Shown here one piece after another: positions 1-10,929 of a stretch of DNA of 44,179 nucleotides (its first letter is position 1; the number at the start of each line of letters is the position of its first letter). A model generated the notes under the pieces. It was not told the DNA's origin, searched no databases, and saw nothing but the letters and a program-made list of their open reading frames with translations. Source of the DNA: Polysphondylium violaceum. Its lineage: Eukaryota > Evosea > Eumycetozoa > Dictyosteliales > Dictyosteliaceae. The position numbers and the translations under genes were made by a program. The stretch is taken from assembly GCA_000277445.1 (NCBI GenBank), contig AJWJ01000154.1, positions 1 through 44,179 on the forward strand, written 5' to 3'.

Positions 1-1535
1 CTAAATATAAAGATGTGAGAGAGCACGATGTCTTTTCTGTGATGAGCGATTAAAAAAAGTATTCAATAATAAAACTATTGTTGCAGTTGGTGTGAAATAA
101 ATAAAATTGAGCTATTTTGATGTGTTGGGTGGTACAAAAAAATAAAAAATTCCCTTTCAACAGTATTTTTTTTTTTTTTTTGTTTTTCAATCACTTAATT
201 TTGGTAAATTGGAGCTAGTTTGAAATTATAAAAAAAATAGGGTTTTACAACTACAAGATGAATAAAGAAAAAAATTAAGATGACGTCAGTTCCACTTCTC
301 TTATGCCCCACTGCGTATCAAAAGATCGAAAATAACAAAAACTATCACCACTCGACCTGCCATTTTTCTGCAAAAAAATTTTTACATTCTTAAAAAAAAT
401 GATGAAAAAATGATGAAAAAATGACAAAAAATGAAAATAAATAAAATTTTGTGAAAAAATGCAAAGGAGCAAAAAAATATAAAATTGATGTGGGAGGGCC
501 CTCATTTTTGCTCCAGCAGGAAAAAGAATCTATAAAGAATCCTTCGAAAAGGATTTGGTGAGAGTGGAGTGTGAATGTGTATGATAAGCATGAATTGGAA
601 AGTGGGATGGTGTTGGATGTAATTGATATTTTATAAAAAAAATAAAATATTAAAATAAAAATGGGTGAAAAGGGGGTGTTGGTACTGAGGTGGTTTAGGA
701 TCCTCGTCCTTTTTTTTTTTTTTTTTTCTTTTCATAGTTACTAATACTCACACTCTCCAGGACCCAAAAATTAATCTTAATCTATGTTTGTTGAATTTTC
801 CTTTTTTTTTTTCTATGGTGGTGGAATTTGGGGATGGGAAGAATAAAAAAAAAAAATAAACAATCTTTGCACATTTTAGCAATTTTAAATAAAATAAATT
901 TAACAAGGCCGCTTGGTGTAAAATTTTTTTTTTCAAAGTGCGCCCTTCTGACGATAATACATGCCGTAAGGGGGTAGATCTAAAAGTGACTGTTGAGTTT
1001 TGATCAGTTTAGAGAAAGTGGAAGCAAGATGTATGTCTCTTGAGCTTTCAGTGTATTTTTCATTTTTTGGTCCAACCAGTGATAAATGGTATTTAAATTT
1101 TATTTTATTTGATTTAATGATGAATTATTCTTTATTCCACAATGATTTTCTATAGAACCGGCACTCGCCCCTTCCGCCCCATCCCCACATTGCAATGGGA
1201 ACAAAAAGGTGATGATGTCTGAATGCTGACATTAAATACTTTATACATTTTAGTTTTCCCGTTGGTGTGTGTATGTGTGGACGGTTGCCACAATTCAAAC
1301 ATAAATCAACATATATATATATAAGTTTAAAGTTTTTATAGATTTTATTTTAGCCAACGGCTTTTTTTATTTTTTTTTATTTTTTTTGTTTTTTTTATGG
1401 AAGGATGCTTTGTTTTTTTTTTCGATTTTTCAAAAATGAAAAAATAAAAGCCGTAGGAAATTGAATAAATAAGTGTTCTCTGTTTAAACTGAACGAATAT
1501 TATGATGCATATAATTGATTCTAAATTTCATTCTC
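1..1535. other. Intergenic, AT-rich, no gene supported
   Basis: I found no open frame or exon chain that looks like protein here. The stretch holds long A/T homopolymers, a 10-bp palindrome (GAGGGCCCTC, 494-503), a perfect 7-bp hairpin with a CGAA loop (538-555) and a C-rich tract near 1164-1190. No tRNA-like T-loop was seen. The 3' UTR of the gene ending at 1536 must lie in its right part. Confidence 0.55.
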
Positions 1536-2370
1536 TCACATCAATGGCTTGGAGAGTTGATAGTACGTTACAGAACCATCTCCATCTTGAATGGCAGTGG
1601 TGAATTTTCTCAATTCCTTTCCCCCACCATCCTCATCACTGTCTTTACCAAAGATTTCAAAATACTTTTTAATCCTGTTGTTGTTGTGTTGATGTAATTG
1701 ATGTTGTAATTATTTTTGAAAAAAAAAATTCTAAAATTAGTTTTATTATAATACCAATGAAAATATAATAATTGATCGGTGATGATTGCTGGGATGAGAT
1801 GTGGGTCCTCAAAGGTGGATAATGACGCTCATTTGGTGTGAAAAGGTTAAAAAAAAAAAAACAAAGTGTTTGGATTGGATAACAAATCCTTACACAAATC
1901 TTTTCTACTTACGTGCAAAGGGACCAGAGCGAGGCGGATTTGGTTGGAACCACATACTGACACTGGTAAATAAAATTTATAATATCAATGTAGAGTTAAA
2001 ATCCCGAAAATAAAAGGTGGTATCAATCTTCACCATCCGAAAATATTCTTTTTTTTTTTTTTTTCGTAAAATGACTTACTTTTTTCAGTTTTTCATCTTC
2101 TGAGGTCTCAAAAGCTTTTAGATAAAGAAAGGGTGTTGAAGATTGTTGTTGTTGGTGTTCTTGTTTCTCGTTACTATCGTTTGTTTTTCTACCAGATTTA
2201 ACTTGGACACCATACCATTTCTTGAGAATCATTAAATCTATGATCAATTGAAAACAGAGATGAATTTGATCGAGAGTACAATCATCTTTGAAATGATTCT
2301 TTATAGATTCTAGTATTTTCGATTGTCCTTCTAATCCTTGATTTATGATATCATTGTTTATAATCATCAT
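1536..2370 (-). CDS. tRNA-splicing endonuclease subunit Sen15 (TSEN15), 3 exons
   Basis: Exons 2370-2080, 1962-1913 and 1674-1536 join in phase (donors GTAAGT, acceptors CAG) into a 159-residue protein. The first exon carries a helix resembling the human TSEN15 region around FLVYLDLMESKSW (here LIIDLMILKKWYGV). The second exon gives YVVPTKSASL, matching the human VVPTPITASL strand, and the last gives GSVTYYQLSKPLM, matching STIVYYKLTDGFM. Sen15 is a small non-catalytic subunit of the nuclear heterotetramer that cuts introns from pre-tRNA. A Lys/Asn/Gln-rich insert (residues about 60-80) is dictyostelid-style padding. The short middle exon (50 bp) makes the gene easy to miss. Start chosen as the only ATG in the first exon preceding the conserved helix; an adjacent second ATG is equally possible. 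Confidence 0.85.
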
Positions 2371-3219
2371 TCTAATTATGCATAAATAATAATAATGTAT
2401 CTATATCAATGATCTACATGTATGCAAAAATACTCTTTAATCGTTGCACGAGTTGAACTTTCTTGTTATATTTTAAAAATCAAAAAATAAAAAAAAAAAA
2501 TAAAAAAAAATAAAAAAAAGACTTCACAACTCTTGCATTTTCCAAAACTTAAAAATAGATTTAAATGTCTTGTTTTAAAAGTGTTTTATGGACGAATATT
2601 CCATTTATTATATTCTTGTTTAAATTATTGTTATTATTGTTATTGTTGTTATTGTTATATGCATTTGCTTATTATTTGCTTTAAACTATATACAATCTTA
2701 AATATACTTTTCTTGAAGTATAAATGAGCTGTGTACCTATTTTCTCTTTTGATTGAAAAAGAGGGATGTCAAATGAATTTGAAGGGGTGACGGTGAATAA
2801 ATTATACAATCATTTGGTGATGTAGTGTTGTTTGTTTAAAAAGTTAAAATTAAAAATCAAATGAGGAAGTTTGTTGTGATGTATATTGTAGAAGAAAATA
2901 GGTATATTGAGGATAGATAGGGTGAGGGTGGGGCGAAGGTGAGGGTGTTGCTGTAAATAAAAGATTGATAATGATTGGTTGGTAAAAGAATAATAAGCAA
3001 TGTAGAGTACTTTTATATTCTTGCTTGCTTCCCATTATTGTTACTATTATTATTATTATTGTTGTTGTTGCCAAGAGTATAGAGAGTGGAAGAGGTGAGT
3101 GAGGTGAGAGACAAAGTAAAATGATTATGATTTGTGTTGTTGATTGATATGTTGTAATTAATCGTAAAAAAAGGAGAAATATTGGATTAAATAATTATAA
3201 ATTGAAATTGATATCTATC
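2371..3219. other. Intergenic, AT-rich
   Basis: Poly-A/T runs (2480-2520), a TTA/TTG-rich stretch (2625-2660) and a G-rich stretch on the plus strand (2920-2955). The open frames here are short, low-complexity and lack splice partners; I see no gene. It must contain the upstream region of the Sen15 gene and the 3' end of the next minus-strand gene. Confidence 0.5.
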
Positions 3220-3621
3220 TTAGTTGGTTGCTCTCATCTCTGTATCCAGTGAAACTCCTCTAGAGCCTGCTACAGCAGCTGTTGATGAAAAAGGTGTATT
3301 TGATGAACTTGTATTTGTAGATGTTGTAGTGGTGGTAGTAGTTGGTGGTGTTGTGGTTGATGTGGTGGTAGTAGTTGTATTGTTAGAGCTCGTATTGCTA
3401 TTATTTTGTTGCTCTGTTTGGGCTACTCTTTCTGCCTCATATTTAAGATAAACATCGCATTCTGAATAAGAAGTATCTATCCATTGACCTACTGATCCAG
3501 AATTCCAATATCTTGCCGTCGAGTAACGAAGTTTTTGGAGTGATGCATGTGTAAGTATCTGAGAAAACTGTTGAGATGGTTGTGGTTGCTGTGTTTGTTG
3601 TTGTTGTTGTCCAGTATTCAT
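3220..3621 (-). CDS. Unrecognised Gln/Asn/Thr-rich protein, 133 aa
   Basis: The frame is open from 3729 down to the stop at 3220, but the first in-frame ATG is at 3621, giving 133 residues. A Gln/Pro-rich N-terminus is followed by a complex, protein-like core (residues about 20-68, including LQKLRYSTARYW and SYSECDVYLKYEAERVAQ). A Ser/Asn/Thr repeat tail then leads to a short polar end. The core between two low-complexity flanks is the reason to accept it as a real gene; I do not recognise its family. No signal peptide or membrane segment is visible. An upstream intron in the 5' UTR is likely (3730-3796). If the upstream exon supplies another start, the N-terminus would be longer, with an Asn/Gln-rich lead. 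Confidence 0.6.
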   Translation of the reverse strand: MNTGQQQQQTQQPQPSQQFSQILTHASLQKLRYSTARYWNSGSVGQWIDTSYSECDVYLKYEAERVAQTEQQNNSNTSSNNTTTTTTSTTTPPTTTTTTTSTNTSSSNTPFSSTAAVAGSRGVSLDTEMRATN

Positions 3622-3729
3622 CTCCAATATATTATTATTGCTGTTGCTGTTGCTGTTGTTGTTGTTTTGTTTTAATTGATCTTTTTGTTGATGTTGTTGA
3701 ATTAGATTAAATATCACCTTTAAAGAAAC

Positions 3730-3796
3730 CTAAACGATTACAAACGCCATTAGTATACTCACTCTCTCAACACGTATATTATACTAAGATACATAC
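3730..3796 (-). other. Probable 5' UTR intron
   Basis: On the minus strand the segment begins GTATGT, contains the branch-site-like TACTAAT (3749-3755) and ends TTTAG directly before the frame of the 3220-3621 gene. Joined to the upstream sequence it gives no in-frame ATG, so if real it lies in the 5' untranslated region. Confidence 0.45.
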
Positions 3797-4641
3797 CAAA
3801 TCACTTATTTATACTAAAATGATTTATCGCGAGCGGGTGAGTGTAGGTGTTGGGTTGACAAGATATATACTGCGTTGAATGACTATGATGTGAATCTGTG
3901 TGTTTTGTGTTGAATATTAAGTAGTAAAAGTACTAGTAACAGTTGAATGGGATGATGAAATAATAACAAGTATGCTATGTTTTAATGACATTAAAAAAAA
4001 AAGAAATGCAATGCTATAAGAGTTGAGGATGGTAACGGAAGGGAGTGCACCGGGTGTTGTTGTAGTTGTTTCTGTTGATGTGTTCTTCACGTGAGTTGTG
4101 TATGTCGTATGTGTGCGAACTACTACTACTACTACTACTATTAATACTAATACCAATAATATGTGTTGCTGCTGGCTGTTATTGATTTATACTATTATCG
4201 CTGTCTGCAAAAAGTCTTTTATAAACCGATAAGAGGGGAGAAAGTATTAATATTAATAATAAGTGGGCGGCATACTACATAAAAATTGAAAAAAAATTGA
4301 AAAAAAAAAAAAAAAGAAATTCATGTTGAAAAATTTCAATTTTCTCTATTTTTTATTCTTGAGAGTTTGGAAAGACATATCGAGGAGATAATTGTATTTA
4401 TAATTATCAACATGCTGCTCAACAAGTATCACCACCTATTATAGCTACTACTCATAATTATGGGTGTGGTACTACACTCTCATTGATGAGTGGTGTGTTA
4501 ATGGTGTTAGCAGCCATACCAAAGATGAACAGGGTGAAGTGGCACTCACAATCATGAAGCAGATCTTTTTTTAGCAATTTTTTTTTTTTTTAAATTTTTC
4601 GCGAGTCTCGCAAATTGCATTTCATATTGTGACATCTCGAT
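3797..4641. other. Divergent promoter region
   Basis: Lies between the minus-strand gene at 3220 and the plus-strand SET-protein gene at 4642. It contains a (TAG/TAC)-type triplet run near 4120-4140, poly-A/T tracts (4280-4320, 4565-4600) and no supported coding exon. Confidence 0.5.
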
Positions 4642-6702
4642 ATGAATAATAATAGTAATAGCAGTAGTAGATTAAAGAGAGTAGAGTTGAGAATACCAAG
4701 CAGCAGAGATGAACTATACAAAGAATTGGAGCAGTACAAATTAAAAGGAAACAAGAATTTCTCAATCTATATCGCACTCACAGAAAATGATCTTGCCGAT
4801 GACTATGTGCCGCATTTTAGACTAGAGCGAGCCATTGCATACTACCGTATGGCACTGGATCTGCACCAGTTGTTTAGCAGTGGCGATGGGGGCGGTGGTG
4901 GCGGTGACAATGTTGATGGCTTGTTATCGGTTATATCGACAAATTTGTCATTGTGTTTTGTAAAGAGTTTTAATATACCGCAGTCGTTTGTCTATGCAGA
5001 GAGGGCAATTCAGTTTGATGGCATGAATCCCAAAGCGCACTATCGAAGAGGATTCTGTTTGAGAAACTTGGGCAGACATCAAGAGTCTTTGGAGGCCTAT
5101 CAGACGGCTTTGAAGCTGTCCAAAGACGCAACACTCACCAAAGAGATTACATCGGAGCTACAGCAACAGAGGGAAAAGATTGCCAAGATAGAGATTGAAA
5201 AGCAAGACACCCTGTTTAGAATAGCCAACGACGACCAATTTGCACAGTTTCCCATCACGATGGAGTGGAGAGAGGGGATGGGACGATGTGTGATGGCCAA
5301 GCAAGATATCACAAGAGGAACAACCATTGCACGTGTCTTGCCATTTGGCTCGGCCATTGTGGATGAGCATCTGATGGACAATTGTGGATTCTGTTCGTCG
5401 TTCATCAATGATAAAAAGACTGCATTGCCGTGCAAGAAATGCAAGAAACACGTGTTTTGCGCCTCGTGTGCCCAACTCCCAATGGCCCTCGAGCACCACA
5501 AGGACGAATGCGATCTATTGGCGTTTCTCACTCACTATTATCCCGACTCTAATACACGCGATTTCCGGTTCATCATCCGTGTCATCCTCAGCGCCCGACG
5601 CGAGAGGGTGCTCAAGAACCGAAGCAAGACCACCGTGCCCGAATCGTGGGCCCAAAGTCCCTTTATATTTGACTCGTTTGTCGACCTTTTGAATCTGTCC
5701 CGCAACTCTAAGGCCAGTCAGCAGCAAGAGGAGGCCTTTGAGATCGCCTGTCGATCCCTTTTTGCTGTGTTTAAGCAGGTCAAGGGCCCAGACTACCTCA
5801 ACTTTATCACCGAAGAGGAGATCATGCACGTCTACCACGTGGTGCTCTCCAACGGCCACGAAATGATCCATCCGTTCACATCCGAGACCTATGGCATGGG
5901 CATCTTCCCCACAGCATCGTATCTCAACCACTCGTGTCTACCCAATGCCTTTTGGTACAACGACGCATCGGGCATGCTCGTGTTCAAGGCCAAGCGTGAC
6001 ATCAAGCAGGGCGAGGAGATCACCACCTCGTATCTCGACTCGACCGACATCCTCTATTTCCGTCAAAAGGGCCTGCTGGAAAGCTACTTTTTCTATTGTC
6101 AATGCGCGCAATGCAGATTCCAGCAAACATTGCCGCTCTTTAAATGCACCCAATGCAACGAGCCGCTACTCGATGCCCACAGCAAGCGATACGAGCCCGA
6201 CGCCACCACGCAACACGACAATGGCTGCGTGTACCAGTGCACCAAATGCAACCAATCCTACGACCACTACTTGCTAAAAGCGCAGATCAACGCCGTCAAC
6301 GAGTCTTCCAAATCCATGCAAGAGATAACCAAGACTCTGGACCGACTCTGCGACGCACGAGGCCTCCACGCCCTCAAAATGTGTTTGGATCACCAATGGT
6401 CCAACCAACCCAAACACACAAGTATTCACTACTACCTGGATCTCAAGATCATTGTCGACCAGATATTCAAAGCCTATCAAAACCATCCCAACACCAATGG
6501 TGCCCTCGAGTGTGCCCCCATGTCGCTCTTGTCCTACTATACAAAACTATTCAACTTTTTAAAAAACATCAAGAATCGATCCGCTGCTCAACAAAGAGAT
6601 ATTCAAGAGTATCGTGAAAAGATTATCTCACTGTTGGACATCATGGTAGATTTGCAAACCAATCACTTTAAAGAGTCAATTATGAATGAATTAAAAATCT
6701 AA
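4642..6702 (+). CDS. TPR-MYND-SET (SMYD4-like) protein lysine methyltransferase
   Basis: Single-exon gene, 686 residues. TPR-like helices occupy residues about 30-170 (YAERAIQFDGMNPKAHYRRG is a clear repeat). A MYND zinc finger lies at about 248-290 (CGFC, CKKC, VFCASC, HHKDEC). The split SET core follows at about 405-475 with the hallmark YLNHSCLPNA and GEEITTSYLD. A post-SET Cys cluster, CQCAQC, lies near 487-492, then a helical C-terminus with two further CxxC pairs. The domain order fits the SMYD4 branch of SMYD proteins, which transfer methyl groups from S-adenosylmethionine to protein lysines; the substrate is unknown. A Gly run (residues 83-90) interrupts the TPRs. From about 5,250 to 6,500 the codons are strikingly G/C-ending compared with both gene ends and with the neighbours. 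Confidence 0.88.
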   Translation: MNNNSNSSSRLKRVELRIPSSRDELYKELEQYKLKGNKNFSIYIALTENDLADDYVPHFRLERAIAYYRMALDLHQLFSSGDGGGGGGDNVDGLLSVISTNLSLCFVKSFNIPQSFVYAERAIQFDGMNPKAHYRRGFCLRNLGRHQESLEAYQTALKLSKDATLTKEITSELQQQREKIAKIEIEKQDTLFRIANDDQFAQFPITMEWREGMGRCVMAKQDITRGTTIARVLPFGSAIVDEHLMDNCGFCSSFINDKKTALPCKKCKKHVFCASCAQLPMALEHHKDECDLLAFLTHYYPDSNTRDFRFIIRVILSARRERVLKNRSKTTVPESWAQSPFIFDSFVDLLNLSRNSKASQQQEEAFEIACRSLFAVFKQVKGPDYLNFITEEEIMHVYHVVLSNGHEMIHPFTSETYGMGIFPTASYLNHSCLPNAFWYNDASGMLVFKAKRDIKQGEEITTSYLDSTDILYFRQKGLLESYFFYCQCAQCRFQQTLPLFKCTQCNEPLLDAHSKRYEPDATTQHDNGCVYQCTKCNQSYDHYLLKAQINAVNESSKSMQEITKTLDRLCDARGLHALKMCLDHQWSNQPKHTSIHYYLDLKIIVDQIFKAYQNHPNTNGALECAPMSLLSYYTKLFNFLKNIKNRSAAQQRDIQEYREKIISLLDIMVDLQTNHFKESIMNELKI

Positions 6703-7041
6703 TAAATCCAGATACATAAGAGAGATCTATTGATCACAGATATAATAATTGTAGATTTGATTATAAAAACAAAATGTTGGTTTGCTTTTATTGATAATTA
6801 ACTATTATGTTCTAAAGATTAAAATGGTAATACACTACAAGGGGTTTTTACTAAAAGTAACATTATTGTGATTTGGTTGTTGTTGTTGTTGTTGATGTTA
6901 TTATATGATTTGACTTTGGTGTTTTGGATGATGGTTGATTAATGATATAATAAAATAATAAAATATGATGACAATGATTGATTATTGTGAATGGTGTGAT
7001 GGTGATATGATAATGATGATGATTAATTAAACATGAATTAA
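6703..7041. other. Convergent 3' spacer
   Basis: A 339-bp AT-rich spacer between the 3' ends of the SET-protein gene and the Rac gene. It holds TTG/ATG triplet runs and no supported exon; both polyadenylation regions must be here. Confidence 0.5.
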
Positions 7042-7989
7042 TTATTGAATGATACAATTTTTTGGATCCTTTGGATCTTTTTGTTTTTTAGTTGCAGCAG
7101 CTAATTCTTCTTTTGATGGTGGGAATAATACAACTCTACCGGCTTCTTCAAAAACAGTAGTTAAACCATCTTGAGTCAAGGCTGAACATTCACAATACTT
7201 GTATGCGCCAATGGCACCTTTCATTTGTTCTCCCATTTCTCCAGTAACAATTCCTTCACTACCCGAACTCTTTTGTTTATTACGTAAATCTAATTTAGTA
7301 CCTACTAAAATAATAGGTGGTATTGTCTCCATATTTGATTGAATCTCTGGGTGCCACTTGATATTATATGATTACAATTAGTATAGTATATTATTGATTT
7401 TTCATTATCCATATGCATGAATGATCAAGTGATAATATTATCAAACAAATACTTACTTTATTAATAACGTTTTCAAAACTTGATAATGAAATCAAACTAA
7501 AACAAATAATAAAGACATCGGTACCTGGATAACTTAAAGGTCTAAAACTATTATATTCTTCTGAACCAGCAGTATCCCAAAGTCCAAGATTAATTGGTGT
7601 ATTATTTACAATTGCATTTGCGTTATAATTATCTAATTAAATAATATTTGAAAATTAGAATTTCTTTCTAAAACTTAATCTAAAGTTGTCTATTTCTAAT
7701 CTATATCTATTCTTTTGTTTATTTGATAATCTAAACAATAATAATCAACGTCTATATCCGCAACTCTAATGAATGACACAATCTGATTTCTTTTCTTTTC
7801 TTTGTTTCTTTCTATCTAAATCTATATCTATTGCAACACACTGCGTTAAACTACTACTAAATAAAGATGCTTACCAAAAACGGTAGGAACATATTCACCT
7901 GGGAATGAATTTGTTGTATATGAAATTAAAAGACATGTCTTACCGACAGACATGTCACCTACAACCATAACTTTAATATCTTTTACCAT
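7042..7989 (-). CDS. Atypical Rac-family small GTPase, 3 exons
   Basis: Exons 7989-7875, 7632-7457 and 7356-7042 join in phase to a 201-residue Rho/Rac GTPase: P-loop GDMSVGKT, switch [17 protein letters not shown], switch [22 protein letters not shown], base-binding GTKLDLR (Rac usually TKLDLR) and [10 protein letters not shown] Lys-rich tail leads to the CAAX box CIIQ for prenylation and membrane attachment. The switch and Rho-insert sequences place it among dictyostelid Racs, which control actin through PAK kinases, WAVE and formins. Two hydrolysis positions deviate: the Gly equivalent to Ras G12 is Met and the Gln equivalent to Q61 is Ser. The family predicts slow intrinsic GTP hydrolysis. 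I cannot assign which lettered Rac this is. Confidence 0.92.
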
Positions 7990-8966
7990 TTTTATCTGTT
8001 ATTACTATATGTATGTATATATGTTTGTTTTTGTTGTCTATTTATTTAATCGAATATATTTTATTACAAGAGTGCTTTTGTTGTGCTGTAAATATATAAA
8101 AGCGAGTGAGTTACAAGTGAGTGATGAGTGAAATGTGAATATTGTAAAAGAGATGGTGAAAGTTAGATTATTTATATACTACGGCTACGATTGTAATAAT
8201 AAATATTAATAAATTACAGATTGCAATAAATACGTTGGGTGGTGCGTGAGGGGTGGTGTGACACGAAAAACAAAGAGGAAAAACAAATAAAAAATAAAAA
8301 ATGTAAGAGGTTTTGTTTTTGTGTGTATATAATGTATGAGATGGGTTTAGAAAGAGTCAAAGTTGGCTCTAAAAAATTTTTTTAAAAGTTTTTTTTTTTT
8401 TGAGTATCCTTTGGATTTGGTGGTGGGGCGAAGTTCGATTTTATTTTGATGATTTTTTGCATGGTTAATATTCTTGCATATAATTATAATGTGCATGATA
8501 AGTGTAAACAGAATAACAACAACAATAAACTAAACATCGTTGTAGTTCTTGTTCAATCCTATCATTGTATATTATAATAAGAACAAGATATCAATGCAAC
8601 AATTAATAGTTTTATATCATCTATCTATCTTATCATCCTACACTCACATGCAATAAATAGATTTAAATTCAATTAAATCACATGTGATTGTGCAAAAAAT
8701 AAGAGAATGAAAGATTTATCTGTATCCCCCACTCCTCCACCCATTCTCGTTTTTCACACTAAATCGTGTGTGTGGTAACGATTTTTTTTAAATATGAATG
8801 GGTAGTTGTAAATTGAGATTATTATTTAATTTATAATTATTATTATTTATTTATATTTTTATTACAATGGTATTAGATGAAAAATAACCTTACCTGGTAT
8901 GAATGATGAACCAATCACCATTTTGGAATCCAATTAATTTTATATAGATAGATAGTTATAGTAATA
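7990..8966. other. Divergent promoter region
   Basis: A 977-bp spacer between the Rac gene (minus) and the aspartic protease gene (plus). It has poly-T near 8390-8402, (TTA)n near 8830-8860 and GATA runs just before the protease start. One exon-like fragment on the minus strand (8894-8921) was considered and set aside. Confidence 0.5.
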
Positions 8967-10929
8967 ATGAATTTATTGAGTAAGCTATTTGTTTTAGTAG
9001 TCTTGGTAATATATATTTTTGGCAATGTATCATCATTTGTGTTGGTGAATAAAAGATTGGAATTTGATATTCAAAAAGTTGATAAAACAAAAGATTATGG
9101 AGAACATCTTATACCTAAACTACCTTTGGTACCAATCCAATACAGAGACCAAGAAGATTTATCAAAAAGCCTTCAACTAGACATACCATCAGATTCTATT
9201 CCTTTTTCAGGAAGTGAATTTGGAATTGTTGTTACAATTAAATTAAACAATGTCACCCAAACCTTATTGTTTGATACTGGATCAACTTTGGTGTGTGTTT
9301 GTGTAAAAGCATCTGTTTGCTTCATATTAAATATTAACCGTTAATCATTATCACTTATCTAGGTTATAGTGCCAGAAAAGAGATGTAAATCCTGTACAGA
9401 GTTTAAAACCCAATTTTATGAAAAAGGTGTAGATACAGAGACCCTTAGTAAGTTACTTGTTAAGGACATTCATTACCAATTCCTAATGTTTGATAATAAC
9501 CTCTACCTACTCCTATAGAATGCTATTCAGAAACTTGTAATAATACAAAAACATTACCAATATTATGTGGAGGAATAGATAAAGATATATGTACATTTCA
9601 AATAACTTACTCTGATGGAACCAAATATATTTGTGAAATGATGAATGATTATATATCCATTTTGGAGAATAAAATACCTTTTGTTTTTGGAAGTATAATA
9701 GCAGATATTGGAAAACAACTTCCAAACTCTTATGGTATACTAGGTGTTGGTAGACCTGTAAGTAATAGTAAAAAACAACAAATTATTTAAAGATCTATAA
9801 ATCTAATCACAACATACCACGCAAGTGTCCTACATGCCCTCCAACAATTTCAGATAATATATCAAAGTATTTTAATATTCCAAGTATGTTGTCATTTTAT
9901 TTAAATAATACATAGACAAACCATTGACTTTTTTTCTTTCCCAATATTTCCTCAACAATTGTTGATGTTGTTTATAACACAGATATATTAGGTGTAAGGA
10001 TAAATGAAAACTATCAAGGTAAAGTTACAATTGGTGATCCTTTTATTAATGGTAATCACGAAAAGCTCTCTTATACGCCAATGGACAGCAAAAGATCCTA
10101 TGGATACTATGTTAATCCTACAAAAATCGAGATTACAAAAATCAGTAATCGTAGCCTCATTCTAGACTCCCAAGAGCTAGCGTTGCACTACTTTCTCGTC
10201 GACACTGGCTCCTCGCTGACCTATTTCTCACCTGAAATGTAAGTATATCTTTCTCGTTCTCACTTTCAGTCGTTCCCAAACCCCTTTTCGTTCATTCACT
10301 CTTTCATTTTCAAGAAACCCACCTCAAAACAAATCAAATGTTTTTTTCCTTTTCTTTTTCTGCTCAAAAAAAAAATTCTAATAAAACCCCCCAATCCCCA
10401 CAAATCTAGATATGATCGAACTGTTAGATTCATCAGATATAACTGTTTTATAGATTTCAAGTGCCACAATATCTATGAAAATGTTTGTATCAATTGTTAT
10501 CTTCATCATATTATTCAACAAGCATTACTTATTATGTAAATACTAATGATCGATCATTGATTAGTGTTTTTTAATTTCAGTGGATAGATTTCAATTATTC
10601 CCAACGATTAGAATTACATTTAAAGATAATGTCACACTAGAGATCCCCCCAGAGGTTTATTTTACAAAGATTATCAACGGTGTTCATTGTATTGGTATAA
10701 TGAGAGGAGCAACACCCAACAAGAGTATCATTGGTCTTTCCTTTATGAGAAGTAAGTGTATCACATCACATTATCACAATGGGATACAATCCATTAAATC
10801 TATTCTAGATTTCATCATTCATCATAGACTAACATTCATTCAAATCACACATCACTTATTCCTTGATTAGATAACTATATCATATTTGATAAAGAAAATC
10901 AGAGAATTGGATTCGTAGAAAAGCTTTAA
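8967..10929 (+). CDS. Secreted pepsin-like (A1) aspartic protease, 8 exons
   Basis: Exons 8967-9290, 9363-9447, 9519-9757, 9826-9883, 9983-10238, 10410-10535, 10588-10751 and 10871-10929 give 436 residues. A hydrophobic N-terminal signal peptide (residues 1 to about 23) precedes a short pro-region. The first catalytic motif is FDTGST (about 102-107) and the second VDTGSSLTYF in exon 5; the flap-region GILGVGRP and the C-terminal GFVEKL strand are present, so both lobes look complete. It likely acts in the endolysosomal or extracellular space. Cys pairs (CKSC, CPTC, CINC) suggest disulfides. Exon 7 needs the second AG (GGATAG, ending 10587) because the nearer TTTCAG at 10580 would run into a stop. 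Exon 5 uses unusually G/C-rich codons around the second active site. Confidence 0.87.

Noticed and set aside
275-505. Minus-strand open frame of 76 codons starting with ATG
   Set aside because: Phe/Ile-rich composition follows from the T-tract DNA; no family resemblance and no splice partner.
1190-1235. TGATGA- and CTGA-like motifs suggesting a box C/D snoRNA
   Set aside because: The C- and D-like boxes are too close together and there is no terminal stem.
2850-3074. Minus-strand open frame rich in Ile, Thr and Ser-Pro
   Set aside because: Low-complexity translation of TTA/GGTGAG repeats with no protein-like core.
3917-4156. Minus-strand open frame with poly-Val and Thr runs
   Set aside because: Arises from TAC/TAG triplet repeats in a promoter; starts at a non-ATG or within the repeat.
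4440-4465. CCCATAA-type motif on the minus strand, similar to the upstream element of dictyostelid small RNA genes
   Set aside because: No small RNA-like sequence with the expected stem at the usual distance downstream.
8894-8921. Exon-like ATG fragment (MVIGSSFIP) with a GTAAGG donor on the minus strand
   Set aside because: No acceptor downstream gives a continuing frame, and it does not join the Rac reading frame; too short to call.
10580-10587. TTTCAG as acceptor for protease exon 7, which would imply a broken gene
   Set aside because: Using the AG eight bases further on restores the frame and gives a normal aspartic protease C-lobe, so no defect is needed.
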